A DNA stretch of 64,000 nt from Clostridium beijerinckii (lineage in GTDB: Bacteria; Bacillota; Clostridia; Clostridiales; Clostridiaceae), in assembly GCA_003129525.1 (NCBI GenBank), contig CP029329.1, forward strand, positions 124,001-188,000, given 5' to 3'. Within the stretch, counting starts at the first letter, position 1, and every line of letters starts with the position of its first letter. The notes under the pieces are model-generated. The model had not been told where the DNA came from, searched no databases, and worked only from the letters and a program-made list of their open reading frames with translations. The translations under genes and the position numbers were made by a program. Below are positions 36,724 through 45,779 of the stretch, piece after piece.

Positions 36724-37038
36724 TTAATACTCATTAGAATTCTTCTTATTAATATTTATGATTTTTTTGCTTTTATCGTTTTTCTCTATAATCCAAGACA
36801 TTATATCTTTATCTTCATTTACATAAAGTAAACTTCCTTTGCCTCCCATATCAGCACCTAGATAATATTTTATTGCTTCTACCTTGCACTCTTTGATACA
36901 AGATGCACATCCCCAACAATCTTTTGGATATTTGATAATTGCTTTATTGTCTTTATCAATAGTTATTAAATTTCCTGGACAAACATTTTTGCACTGTTTG
37001 CATCCTACACAAAGATTTTTATCAATTTTAATGCTCAT
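36724..37038 (-). CDS. aprB: Adenylylsulfate reductase beta subunit, 2[4Fe-4S] ferredoxin (AprB-like)
   Basis: This 104-aa iron-sulfur protein has two cluster motifs, CVGCKQCKNVCPGN and CWGCASCIKECKVEA, and a C-terminal tail. It should deliver electrons to the flavoprotein AprA for APS reduction to sulfite and AMP. It is shorter than dissimilatory AprB (about 150 aa), mostly in the tail that wraps the alpha subunit. The ATG at 37038 overlaps the aprA end by 11 bp and has GGTGGTG upstream. Confidence 0.85.
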   Translation of the reverse strand: MSIKIDKNLCVGCKQCKNVCPGNLITIDKDNKAIIKYPKDCWGCASCIKECKVEAIKYYLGADMGGKGSLLYVNEDKDIMSWIIEKNDKSKKIININKKNSNEY

Positions 37039-38698
37039 ATTTATCACCACCGTTTACTAAATCTCTAAAGATTATTTTTATTTTTCCATTTTCTAACTTA
37101 GAATTAACATACTTTAACCAATTATCATCTTTTTCAGGATAATCTAAGTTTTCTCCAAAGCTATGCCATCTAGTTTCTTTTCTTGCTTTTAAATGAACTA
37201 TGACTGATTTGCATACTGTAAGTCTTTCTCTTAATTCAAAAACTTTCATTAATTCATACATATCTTCTGCTTTCAAATTTTCACTTAAATCTTCGATATT
37301 CTCTATTTTTTCGTAAGCTAAATCTAATTGTGTTTCATTATATTGATAATTGTTACCAATTCCGCCTGCATAAGCATCCATAACTTTTTGCATAGCTTCT
37401 TCTAAATCATCAATTGAAAATAAATCTTTCTCATTAGTTAAAAATTTACTAACATAATTTATTTTCTCTTCTATTTCTTTTTCTTTAACTTCTTTATTTT
37501 CTTTTCCCTCTATATAATTCAATGCTGCTATTGCTGCTATTTCACCTTCAACTAAGGCTCCAGTCACATATTTTTGTGGACATCCTCCAGCGACATCACC
37601 TGCAGCATAAAGTCCTTTTATGGTTGTACCTCTATTAGTATCAATCCAATATCCACTTGCTGTATGACCTCCAACAATATACGGTTCAGTTCCTTCTATT
37701 TCAACATTTTCTTCACTTGGTCCCTTGCCATTTTCTATCCACTTAAGAGTTTGACTTGGCGACATATTAAGATATGCCTTCATTAGATCTTCATCTTGTT
37801 TTTCAGTTATTCCCTTAGTTTTTAAATAACAAGGACCTCTTCCTTCTAATGTCTCTTTTACTGTTCCATATACTCTTTGAGCTGTAGTATTTCCATATTT
37901 ATATTGATATTCTTCACCAAGTGCATTTACTTGCTCTGCACCTACTCCTTGAGCTAAAGTTCCAGTTGGTGATATTGTATCTTTACATCTTAAAGCGATA
38001 AATCTCATTTCAAATGTTGTCATCTCAGCTCCAGCTCTTATTCCCATAGCATATCCTGCTCCTGTATTAAAAGGGCTGTACCACATTTTATGTCTAGAGA
38101 ATCCTGAATTATTAGGTTTGTATAATCCAGCAGCTCCCCCAGTTGAGCAAATCACAGCTTTAGCTTCAATTACATAAAATATATCTTCTTCTACTGATAT
38201 TGCATATGCACCTATTATTTCTTCATCTTCTACTATATAATCAATTGCATTTACTCCGTTTAATACTTTAACATTAGAATGTTTAGTAGCTTCTTTTGCA
38301 AGTAATGGTTTTATATTTTCTCCATTAATTTTTATATTTCTATTACCTCTTGTTACATACTCACCATTTTCATCTTTTAATATAACTAGCCCAATATCCT
38401 CTAATTTTTTAGTAACCTGATTTAAATTTTCTGACATTGTTAGTAATAAATCCTCACGAACTATTTCTTCTGCATCTTGTTTTGCATAATCCACATAGTC
38501 CTGTGGTTTTTTACCTTTTACAATGTATGCATTAATGGCATTAACTCCTGCCGCTAAGCACCCACTTCTCTTTATATTTGCTTTGTCCAATACTATAACA
38601 TTTTTATTAGACTTTTCAGCTATAGTAATTGCTGCATAACATCCAGAAGTTCCACCACCAATAATCAAAACATCCGTTTGAATTTTTTCTATTCTCAT
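37028..38698 (-). CDS. aprA: Adenylylsulfate reductase alpha subunit, flavoprotein (AprA-like)
   Basis: This 556-aa FAD enzyme is of the fumarate reductase/succinate dehydrogenase superfamily. An N-terminal dinucleotide fold (VLIIGGGTSGCYAAI), the FAD-contact region KRSGCLAAGVNAINAY and the AprA-type block FEMRFIALRCKDTISPTGT are visible, followed by YIVGGHTASGYWID and GLYAAGDVAGG. Context in a cysDN/sulfate transport cluster supports APS reduction over fumarate reduction. It lies between cysA and aprB in one operon. Confidence 0.88.
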   Translation of the reverse strand: MRIEKIQTDVLIIGGGTSGCYAAITIAEKSNKNVIVLDKANIKRSGCLAAGVNAINAYIVKGKKPQDYVDYAKQDAEEIVREDLLLTMSENLNQVTKKLEDIGLVILKDENGEYVTRGNRNIKINGENIKPLLAKEATKHSNVKVLNGVNAIDYIVEDEEIIGAYAISVEEDIFYVIEAKAVICSTGGAAGLYKPNNSGFSRHKMWYSPFNTGAGYAMGIRAGAEMTTFEMRFIALRCKDTISPTGTLAQGVGAEQVNALGEEYQYKYGNTTAQRVYGTVKETLEGRGPCYLKTKGITEKQDEDLMKAYLNMSPSQTLKWIENGKGPSEENVEIEGTEPYIVGGHTASGYWIDTNRGTTIKGLYAAGDVAGGCPQKYVTGALVEGEIAAIAALNYIEGKENKEVKEKEIEEKINYVSKFLTNEKDLFSIDDLEEAMQKVMDAYAGGIGNNYQYNETQLDLAYEKIENIEDLSENLKAEDMYELMKVFELRERLTVCKSVIVHLKARKETRWHSFGENLDYPEKDDNWLKYVNSKLENGKIKIIFRDLVNGGDKYEH

Positions 38699-38761
38699 AT
38701 TTTTGCCTCCTCAGTGAACTATGATTGACTTATATATAAACAACTGTTAAGTTTTGATTAT

Positions 38762-39826
38762 CTATATAAATACCGACATTTCTTGTGTCTTAATTTTATT
38801 CTCTACAACCTCAGCTTTTTGTTCATTAAATGTATAAACTCTATGAATTAAAACTAAAACTTCTTCTCCAATTTTTAGCTCTTCTTCTTCTAAACTTCTA
38901 TATCCATTAAGTATCTCATTACCAACCTGTACATCTATTTCAAGGTTATTTCCTCTAAAAGCAATATCTTTTACAATTCCCTTTTCTGCTGCAAGTGGCG
39001 TTAATATTTCTTTATCATTTTTAGCAATTTGTATAAATTCAGGTCTCACTATAGCTTTTGTTTCTTTAGGATTTGTTACTTCAAATCCTTTTAACTTAGT
39101 ATAATCATCTATAAGATTTGATTCTCCGATAAATTGTGCTACAAATGGAGTTCTTGGATTCTTATAAATTTCAACTGGGCTTCCTTTTTGTTCGATCTGT
39201 CCTTTATTAGTTATTATTATTTCATCTGCTACTTCTACTGCTTCATCTTGATCATGTGTTACAAAAATACTTGTGATGCCGAGTTTTGATATTGTTTCTC
39301 TTAGCCATCTCCTAAGTTCTTTTCTTACCTTTGCATCTATGGCAGCAAAAGGCTCATCCAATAGTAATAATTGTGGACTTGGTGCAAGTGCCCTTGCAAA
39401 TGCCACACGTTGTCTTTGTCCACCTGATAATTGACCTGGATATCTTTTATCAAGACCTTTAAGTCCAATAAGCTCTATAAGTTCTGTGACTTTTTTGTGT
39501 ATATCTTCTTTTTTAACCTTTTGTACTACAAGACCAAATGCAATATTATCATAAACTGTCATATGACGAAATAAAGCATAATTTTGAAAAACAAATCCAA
39601 TTCCTCGTCTGCCGGGTTCTATATCATTAACTTTAACTCCATTAATAATAATATCCCCTTCATCTGGAGTTTCTAGTCCTGCAATCATTCTAAGTATCGT
39701 AGTCTTACCACTTCCACTTGGCCCTAAAAGTCCAATTAATTTTCCTTGTTCTATTTTAAAATTAACATTATCAGATGCTTTAAAATCTGCAAACTTTTTA
39801 CTTACATTTTTTAATTCTATATACAT
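38762..39826 (-). CDS. cysA: Sulfate/thiosulfate ABC transporter ATP-binding protein
   Basis: This 354-aa ATPase has Walker A GPSGSGKTT, signature LSGGQRQRVAFARALA, Walker B LLLLDEPFAAID and switch His in FVTHDQDEAVEVAD. A C-terminal regulatory beta-domain (residues 240-354, MOP-like) follows. It energises the CysTW permease for sulfate uptake, encoded directly upstream. Confidence 0.92.
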   Translation of the reverse strand: MYIELKNVSKKFADFKASDNVNFKIEQGKLIGLLGPSGSGKTTILRMIAGLETPDEGDIIINGVKVNDIEPGRRGIGFVFQNYALFRHMTVYDNIAFGLVVQKVKKEDIHKKVTELIELIGLKGLDKRYPGQLSGGQRQRVAFARALAPSPQLLLLDEPFAAIDAKVRKELRRWLRETISKLGITSIFVTHDQDEAVEVADEIIITNKGQIEQKGSPVEIYKNPRTPFVAQFIGESNLIDDYTKLKGFEVTNPKETKAIVRPEFIQIAKNDKEILTPLAAEKGIVKDIAFRGNNLEIDVQVGNEILNGYRSLEEEELKIGEEVLVLIHRVYTFNEQKAEVVENKIKTQEMSVFI

Positions 39827-39897
39827 ATTCTAGCCCTCCTTTTTACTCTTACATTCAGGCACATGAAAGAAAATAATAAACCAAAGATGCTTTTCTA

Positions 39898-40719
39898 TTA
39901 TTTTCTTGATTGTGCCTCTACAATATTTCTTAATATTAAAATAACAATTGCAATAATAACAAGTATAGATGCAACTGCAAAGGCTGCTGCAAATTGATAT
40001 TCATTATATAAAATTTCAACATGTAATGGGAGTGTATTTGTCTTCCCTCTTATATGACCAGATACTACTGATACTGCTCCAAATTCCCCCATGGCTCTTG
40101 CTGTGCAAAGTATTATTCCATATATAAGTCCCCACTTAATATTAGGAAGAGTTATTTTCCTAAAAATATAAAATCCACTAGCTCCCATCATTGCTGCTGC
40201 TTCTTCTTCATCCGTTCCTTGAGCCTCCATTAATGGTATTATTTCTCTTGTTACAAAAGGGAAAGTTATAAATAAAGTAGCTAATATAATTCCATAAGTA
40301 GTAAAAACTATTTTTATATCATAACTTCTTAAAAGATCTCCAAAGAAACTTCCTCTACCAAAAGTTAATATAAATACTAATCCTGCAACGACAGGAGAAA
40401 TTGCAAATGGTAAATCAATTAAAGTTCCTAAAAAACTTTTTCCTCTAAATTTAAATTTTGTGATTGTCCATGCTGCACATATTCCAAATAAAGTATTCAT
40501 AACTATTGCTATTAATGTTGTTATAAGTGTAAGCTTCATAGCCTTAAAGGTGTAAACATCTGACACTGCTTTAATATATAAAGCTAATCCCTTTGACAAA
40601 GCTTCTGTAATTATAGTTATAAGTGGTATTACTAACATTAATATTAGAAATAAAGCACTTAAAGATATTAATATATATTTTAAAATTTTATTTTCTTTAT
40701 GAATTACTGCTTTTTCCAC
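39898..40719 (-). CDS. cysW: Sulfate ABC transporter permease CysW
   Basis: This 273-aa membrane protein has about six hydrophobic segments and the EAA loop EEEAAAMMGASGFYIFRKITLP. It ends with a membrane anchor and RNIVEAQSRK. It starts with GAGGTGAGAAT upstream and lies 18 bp after cysT. Confidence 0.92.
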   Translation of the reverse strand: MEKAVIHKENKILKYILISLSALFLILMLVIPLITIITEALSKGLALYIKAVSDVYTFKAMKLTLITTLIAIVMNTLFGICAAWTITKFKFRGKSFLGTLIDLPFAISPVVAGLVFILTFGRGSFFGDLLRSYDIKIVFTTYGIILATLFITFPFVTREIIPLMEAQGTDEEEAAAMMGASGFYIFRKITLPNIKWGLIYGIILCTARAMGEFGAVSVVSGHIRGKTNTLPLHVEILYNEYQFAAAFAVASILVIIAIVILILRNIVEAQSRK

Positions 40720-40737
40720 CCTATTCTCACCTCAAAT

Positions 40738-41559
40738 CTACTTTATCGCTTTATTTAATTTCCATTGGATGATATTTATAGTAAATAATATTAAAAATGA
40801 TACAAATAGCATAACCAATGCTATTGCTGTTGCTCCATTATAATCGTATTGCTCTAGCTTAGACATAATTAAAAGCGGTGCTATTTCTGTTTTCATAGGT
40901 ATATTCCCTGCTATGAAAACAACACTACCATATTCTCCTACACCTCTAGCAAAAGCAAGTCCAAATCCTGTTAAAAGTGGTGGAAGGATTTCTGGAAATA
41001 TTACTTTAAAAAATATTCTTGCTCTACTTGCACCAAGCATTGTTGCTGCTTCTTCATATTGACTATCTAAGTCTTCTAAAACAGGTTGAATTGTCCTTAC
41101 TACAAATGGAATTCCAGTGAAAATAAGTGCTATTATAATTCCAAATATTGAAAAAGATGATTTTATTCCCAATGAATAAAGCCATTGCCCTATCCATCCA
41201 TTTTCCGAATACAATGTTGTAAGTGAAATACCTGCAACTGCAGTAGGTAAAGCAAACGGTAAATCAATTAATCCATCTAAAAGCTTTTTAAATGGAAACT
41301 TATATCTTACTAAAACCCATGCTAAAATTATTCCAAATACACTATTTACTAATGCTGCTATAAATGCACTTATAAAACTAACTGAATAACCACGCATTAC
41401 TCTTGGTTCAAATACAATATCAAAAAACCTTTCAAATCCAATTCCAGCTCCCTTTATAATTAACGCTGATAAAGGAATTAATACAATAAGCCCCAAATAG
41501 ACAAGACTAACGCCCATTGTAATTCTAAACCCAGGAATTACCCGCTTGGTTTTACTCAT
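40738..41559 (-). CDS. cysT: Sulfate ABC transporter permease CysT
   Basis: This 273-aa partner permease has about six hydrophobic segments, the ILAWVLVRYKFPFKKLLDGL segment and the EAA loop EEAATMLGASRARIFFKVIFPE. It pairs with CysW. The gene is separated from sbp by 183 bp containing family A repeat copy A1, so translation or transcript level of the permease may differ from that of the binding protein. Confidence 0.92.
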   Translation of the reverse strand: MSKTKRVIPGFRITMGVSLVYLGLIVLIPLSALIIKGAGIGFERFFDIVFEPRVMRGYSVSFISAFIAALVNSVFGIILAWVLVRYKFPFKKLLDGLIDLPFALPTAVAGISLTTLYSENGWIGQWLYSLGIKSSFSIFGIIIALIFTGIPFVVRTIQPVLEDLDSQYEEAATMLGASRARIFFKVIFPEILPPLLTGFGLAFARGVGEYGSVVFIAGNIPMKTEIAPLLIMSKLEQYDYNGATAIALVMLFVSFLILFTINIIQWKLNKAIK

Positions 41560-41594
41560 CTAAAACACCTCAAATCTCTTTAAATAATCTTTAT

Positions 41595-41726
41595 TTATCC
41601 GATAGCTAGCATCCGTAACACTCCCACTTCTTCAAGTGGGAGATAACGGCTGCACGCTCCTGGATAAGTTCAACTAAGATTCAGATGGGGATCAAACCCC
41701 ACCTGAATCAAGTTTCACTTGATTCC
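41595..41726 (+). repeat. Family A dispersed structured repeat, copy A1 (complete)
   Basis: Plus-strand TTATCC (41595-41600) pairs with GGATAA (41661-41667 region) to close a multibranched unit. The unit contains GATAGCTAGCATCCGTAACA, an apical CTCCCACTT/AAGTGGGAG hairpin and AACGGCTGCACGCTCC. A palindromic 3' module CTAAGATTCAGATGGGGATC / CACCTGAATC and a final AAGTTTCACTTGATTC hairpin follow. Other copies are at 4300, 51324, 59960 and 62669. It lies between sbp and cysT and codes for nothing. Confidence 0.75.
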
Positions 41727-41742
41727 TTTTTGCTTATTACTG

Positions 41743-42783
41743 CTATTTAAGTTGATATATTTGATCAAAAGTACCCCCATCTGCAAAATGAGTTTCTTGG
41801 GCTTTTGCCCATCCCCCAAACTCTCCATCTACTGTAACTAACTTAATATCCGGAAATTTATCTTTATACTTCTCTGCAATTACTTTATCACTAGGTCTAT
41901 AGTAATTTTCTGCTACTATTTCTTGTCCTTCTTTACTATATAAATAATCTAAATAAGCTTTTGCAGTATCTCGAGTACCTCTTTTATTTACTACTTCATC
42001 TACTATCGCCACTGGAGGTTCTGCTAAAATACTTAATGAAGGTACTACTACTTCAAATTTATCTTTTCCTAATTCATTAAGCGATAAGTATGCTTCATTT
42101 TCCCAAGCTAAAAGTACATCTCCCATTCCTCTTTCAACAAAAGTAGTTGTTGACCCTCTAGCTCCTGAATCTAATACTTTAACATTACTATACAATTTTG
42201 AAACGAAATCTTTTGCAGCTTCCTGATTTCCATTATTTTTTTCTGATGCATAAGCCCATGCAGCCAAGTAATTCCATCTTGCCCCTCCTGAAGTCTTAGG
42301 ATTTGGTGTTATTACAGAAACATCATTTCTTATTAAGTCATCCCAATCTTTTATATTCTTAGGGTTTCCTTTTCTAACAAGAAAAACAATAGTTGATGTA
42401 TATGGAGCACTATTATCTCTAAATTCACTTTGCCAATCTTTCTCAATAAGTCCTGCCTTACTAATTTGATCAATATCGTAACCTAATGCCAGAGTAACAA
42501 TATCCGCATCTAATCCTTCAATAACAGATCTTCCTTGTTTACCTGAACCACCATGAGATTGATTTATAATTACGTCTTGTCCTGTTTTCTCTTCCCAATA
42601 ATTCGCAAAACTCTCGTTGAATTTAGTATATAGCTCTCTTGTAGGATCATAAGATATATTTAATAATTCCACTGTTGATTCTCCATCACTTCCACTAGTT
42701 AATCTTTGCTTTTCATAGCCTACAAAAATTCCAATAATCAAAAAAATTGAAAGTACTAAACTTAAAACTTTAATTCTTCTCAC
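41743..42783 (-). CDS. sbp: Sulfate-binding protein (Sbp/CysP)
   Basis: This 346-aa extracytoplasmic solute-binding protein has [20 protein letters not shown] at the mature start, [20 protein letters not shown] for sulfate contacts and [17 protein letters not shown]. One hydrophobic N-terminal segment ([15 protein letters not shown]) is present, but there is no lipobox cysteine, unlike most Gram-positive binding proteins. It may stay membrane-anchored by the uncleaved segment or be released. It begins the sulfate operon behind a strong promoter at 42946-42974. Confidence 0.93.
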   Translation of the reverse strand: MRRIKVLSLVLSIFLIIGIFVGYEKQRLTSGSDGESTVELLNISYDPTRELYTKFNESFANYWEEKTGQDVIINQSHGGSGKQGRSVIEGLDADIVTLALGYDIDQISKAGLIEKDWQSEFRDNSAPYTSTIVFLVRKGNPKNIKDWDDLIRNDVSVITPNPKTSGGARWNYLAAWAYASEKNNGNQEAAKDFVSKLYSNVKVLDSGARGSTTTFVERGMGDVLLAWENEAYLSLNELGKDKFEVVVPSLSILAEPPVAIVDEVVNKRGTRDTAKAYLDYLYSKEGQEIVAENYYRPSDKVIAEKYKDKFPDIKLVTVDGEFGGWAKAQETHFADGGTFDQIYQLK

Positions 42784-42945
42784 ATTCTCCTCTCCTTTCC
42801 CTATTTTTTATTTATCATATATGTTTAGTAGTGTTTATGTTTATAATACCCTATTAAAATATCGATCCTGTAATATTATAAAGTTTTTAATATATTGAAA
42901 AATCTTTTTATATCCTACTATTTTTATAAACTTTCTATGAAATAT

Positions 42946-42974
42946 ACTATAAGATATATTTATACATTTGTCAA
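42946..42974 (-). promoter_or_regulatory. Sigma-A promoter of the sulfate operon
   Basis: On the minus strand TTGACA (42974-42969), a 17-bp spacer and TATAGT (42951-42946) form a near-consensus promoter. The leader to the sbp start is about 155 bases. No S-box, T-box or clear operator could be recognised in it. Confidence 0.75.
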
Positions 42975-43108
42975 TAAATTTGTTCTAACTCTATTTTCTC
43001 TCTGTTTAGCGTTAAAATATATTGAAAATCATGATACTTCTCCTTTTGTTTTGATAAATAGTTCAAACATTTAACTAGTGTATCTTGATCAACATCAAAT
43101 ATTCGCAT
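42971..43108 (-). pseudogene. Short relic ORF, 45 codons, origin uncertain
   Basis: A frame starting MRIFDVDQDTLVKCLNYLSK and continuing QKEKYHDFQYILTLNREKIE ends at 42971. A frameshifted open stretch (YDEKFVVFYMRKYV) lies just upstream. The HDFQYILTLN segment recalls the C-terminal domain of DUF2326-type ATPases, but this is a weak likeness. There is no good ribosome binding site and the sbp promoter overlaps its end, so it is read as decayed sequence. Confidence 0.3.
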
Positions 43109-43170
43109 ACATATTTCCGCATGTAAAATACTACAAACTTTTCATCATAAAATTTTTTATTTTATTACAC

Positions 43171-43205
43171 AATAAAACACCTATATTTTCTATAGATGTT
43201 TTATT
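43171..43205 (-). terminator. Terminator after the feo operon
   Basis: AATAAAACACCTATA and TATAGATGTTTTATT form a hairpin with a 5-nt loop, ending on the minus strand in GTTTTATT. It lies about 130 bp after the last feo gene; a smaller AAAACCATTAATGGTTTT palindrome lies between (43302-43319). Confidence 0.6.
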
Positions 43206-43334
43206 GTTAATTATATGGATAAATATAGCTCAAAACTAATTCCATATTATTTTAATATAGTTTTCTCTCATTTAAAATTATCCTTTTAGGATATAGCATC
43301 AAAACCATTAATGGTTTTATATATTTAATGTATC

Positions 43335-43499
43335 CTATTTCTTTTCTACTTTAATTCCATGACATGAACTAGCTGAAGAGCACCCAGAGCACCCACAGCC
43401 ACAACCACCCTCTCCACTTCTTACCTTTTTAACTTGCTTCATTATTATGAGTGTCATCAGCCCCAAAATAGTTCCACCTATTATAATTGTTGCTACCAT
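43335..43499 (-). CDS. FeoB-associated Cys-rich membrane protein
   Basis: This 54-aa protein has one membrane segment (ATIIIGGTILGLMTLIIM) followed by a basic KQVKKVR stretch and a Cys-rich tail (GGCGCGCSGCSSASSCHG) with six cysteines. It matches the small family regularly found after feoB in Firmicutes, proposed to assist ferrous iron transport. It lies 75 bp after feoB on the same strand. The start has GGAGTGATATTTT upstream. Confidence 0.88.
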   Translation of the reverse strand: MVATIIIGGTILGLMTLIIMKQVKKVRSGEGGCGCGCSGCSSASSCHGIKVEKK

Positions 43500-43573
43500 A
43501 AAATATCACTCCTCATTTTAAAAATTAAGTAGGTAGTCTATAATAATAGTACTTACCCACTTAATTTTTTTAT

Positions 43574-45724
43574 TTATTTTGTATAACTTAATTCTCCACT
43601 AACTTCTTTTTCTTTTGAACTTCTTCCAGTAATTATAACTATAGAAACTACTGCAATTACTATTACTACTGAACTTATTGCTCCAATTAAGCTTCCAGTT
43701 CCTAATATAAAACCACCAACTTGATTAATAATAAGTGCCACCAAATAAGCAGTTAATGTTTGGAAGCCTATAGCTATCCATGTCCATTTCCATGTTCCCA
43801 TTTCACGCCTTATTGTACCTATTGCTGCGAAGCAAGGGGCACAAAGTAGATTAAATGCCATAAATGCAAACGCACTAGCTGCTGTAAACATTGCTGCAAC
43901 ATTCCCAGCAAGCGTTGGATCGTCTTCTACAGCATCTGCTATACCAAATAAAACACCAAATGTACCAACAACATTTTCTTTTGCAACAAGTCCAGTAACT
44001 GTTGCTACAGTTGCTTGCCAATTGCCAAATCCAAGAGGTGCAAAAATAGGAGCTATAACATTTCCCATACTTGCTAATATACTATCTCCTGCATCCACCA
44101 TTTCTAATGACCAACTAAATGATTGTAAGAACCATATTACACCACAAGAAACAAATATGATTGTACCAGCTTTAATAATAAAAGCTTTTCCCCTTTCCCA
44201 CATATGAATTAATACACTTTTTAAACCTGGAATATGATATTGTGGAAGCTCCATAACAAATGGTGCAGGATCTCCAGAAAATAATTTTGTTTTCTTTAAT
44301 ATAATTCCACATATAATAATCATTATTATCCCAAGGAAATAAGCTGATGGTGCTACCCAAGGGGCTCCACCAAAAAGTGCTCCTGCAATCAATGCAATGA
44401 TTGGAAGTTTTGCACTACACGGAATAAATGTAGTTAATATAATTGTCATCTTTCTATCTCTATCATTTTCCATAGTACGAGTTGCCATAATTCCCGGAAC
44501 TCCGCAACCTGAACTGATTAACATAGGAATAAAAGATTTACCTGAAAGACCAAATTTGCGAAAAATTCTATCCATAATGAAAGCTACACGCGACATATAT
44601 CCACAGTCCTCAAGTATTGATAATAATAAGAATAAAACCATGATTTGTGGAACGAACCCAAGAACTGCTCCAACTCCACCAATTATTCCATCTACTACTA
44701 ATCCTTGCAACCAATCTGCAACATTTGCTGATATAAGCCAATTTGAAACATTAGTTTGTATTATTTCTCCAAACAACACATCATTTGTCCAATCTGTTAC
44801 TATAGTTCCAAGTGAACTTACTGCTATGTAATATACTCCGAACATAATAGCTGCAAAAATTGGAAGTGCTAGGAAACGATTTGTAACAATTTTATCAATT
44901 TTATCAGAAGTCGTTTCTTTTCCTTTACTTTGCTTTTTAATAGTACTTGAAACAACATCTCCAATAAATGCATACCGGTCTCCTGTAACAATACTTTCAC
45001 AATCATCATCAAGTTCAGCTTCATAATTTTTTATTATAACTTCAATTTCATCTAAAACAGTTTTTGAAAGTTTTAACTTATCAATTACATTTTGATCTCG
45101 CTCAAAAAGTTTAATTGAAAGCCAACGTGTTTGAATTCCTTCATGTGGAATATTTTTTAAAATTACTTTCTCTATTTCTTCAAAAGCTTCATTAGCCTCT
45201 TTAGAAAAAGTTAACATAAAATTCGGATTCCTTTTTGCTTTTGCAACTTCAATTGCTTTTTCTGCTGCTTCTTTAACTCCATTCCCTTTAAGTGCTGATG
45301 TTTCAACTATTGGACATCCAAGAGTTTTAGATAATTTATTAATGTCAATTTTATCTCCATTTTTCTCTACAATATCCATCATATTAAGTGCTATAACCGT
45401 TGGAATTCCAAGTTCCAAGATTTGAGTTGTTAAATATAAGTTTCTTTCAATGTTAGATGCATCAACTATATTAACTATTGCATCTGGTTTATCATTTATC
45501 ATAAAATCACGTGTTACAACTTCCTCTAACGTATATGGTGATAAAGAATAAATACCTGGTAAATCAACAATTTCAACATCTTTACTTCCTTTTAACTTAC
45601 CACCCTTTTTTTCAACTGTTACTCCAGGCCAATTTCCAACGTATTGAGATGAACCTGTAAGTTCATTAAACATAGTTGTCTTTCCACAGTTAGGATTCCC
45701 TGCAAGACCTATTTTGATTGACAT
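43574..45724 (-). CDS. feoB: Ferrous iron transport protein B
   Basis: This 716-aa membrane Fe(II) transporter has an N-terminal G domain (G1 GNPNCGKTT, G3 DLPG, G4 NMMD), a GDI helical domain to about residue 280 and a C-terminal transmembrane core with the gate motifs LLSILEDCGYMSRVAF and LISSGCGVPGIMATR. The start at 45724 (MSIKIGLAGNP) is taken because GGAGG is seven bases upstream; the ATG two codons earlier is too close to it. Confidence 0.95.
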   Translation of the reverse strand: MSIKIGLAGNPNCGKTTMFNELTGSSQYVGNWPGVTVEKKGGKLKGSKDVEIVDLPGIYSLSPYTLEEVVTRDFMINDKPDAIVNIVDASNIERNLYLTTQILELGIPTVIALNMMDIVEKNGDKIDINKLSKTLGCPIVETSALKGNGVKEAAEKAIEVAKAKRNPNFMLTFSKEANEAFEEIEKVILKNIPHEGIQTRWLSIKLFERDQNVIDKLKLSKTVLDEIEVIIKNYEAELDDDCESIVTGDRYAFIGDVVSSTIKKQSKGKETTSDKIDKIVTNRFLALPIFAAIMFGVYYIAVSSLGTIVTDWTNDVLFGEIIQTNVSNWLISANVADWLQGLVVDGIIGGVGAVLGFVPQIMVLFLLLSILEDCGYMSRVAFIMDRIFRKFGLSGKSFIPMLISSGCGVPGIMATRTMENDRDRKMTIILTTFIPCSAKLPIIALIAGALFGGAPWVAPSAYFLGIIMIIICGIILKKTKLFSGDPAPFVMELPQYHIPGLKSVLIHMWERGKAFIIKAGTIIFVSCGVIWFLQSFSWSLEMVDAGDSILASMGNVIAPIFAPLGFGNWQATVATVTGLVAKENVVGTFGVLFGIADAVEDDPTLAGNVAAMFTAASAFAFMAFNLLCAPCFAAIGTIRREMGTWKWTWIAIGFQTLTAYLVALIINQVGGFILGTGSLIGAISSVVIVIAVVSIVIITGRSSKEKEVSGELSYTK

Positions 45725-45779
45725 TTTCATTCCTCCTTTTTTAATTCCTCAGGAAAAGTTAAGTTCTAAAAATGAGAAT

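Noticed and set aside
44397-44831. 144-codon plus-strand frame inside feoB
   Set aside because: Antisense shadow of the conserved FeoB membrane domain; feoB is intact in the other strand.
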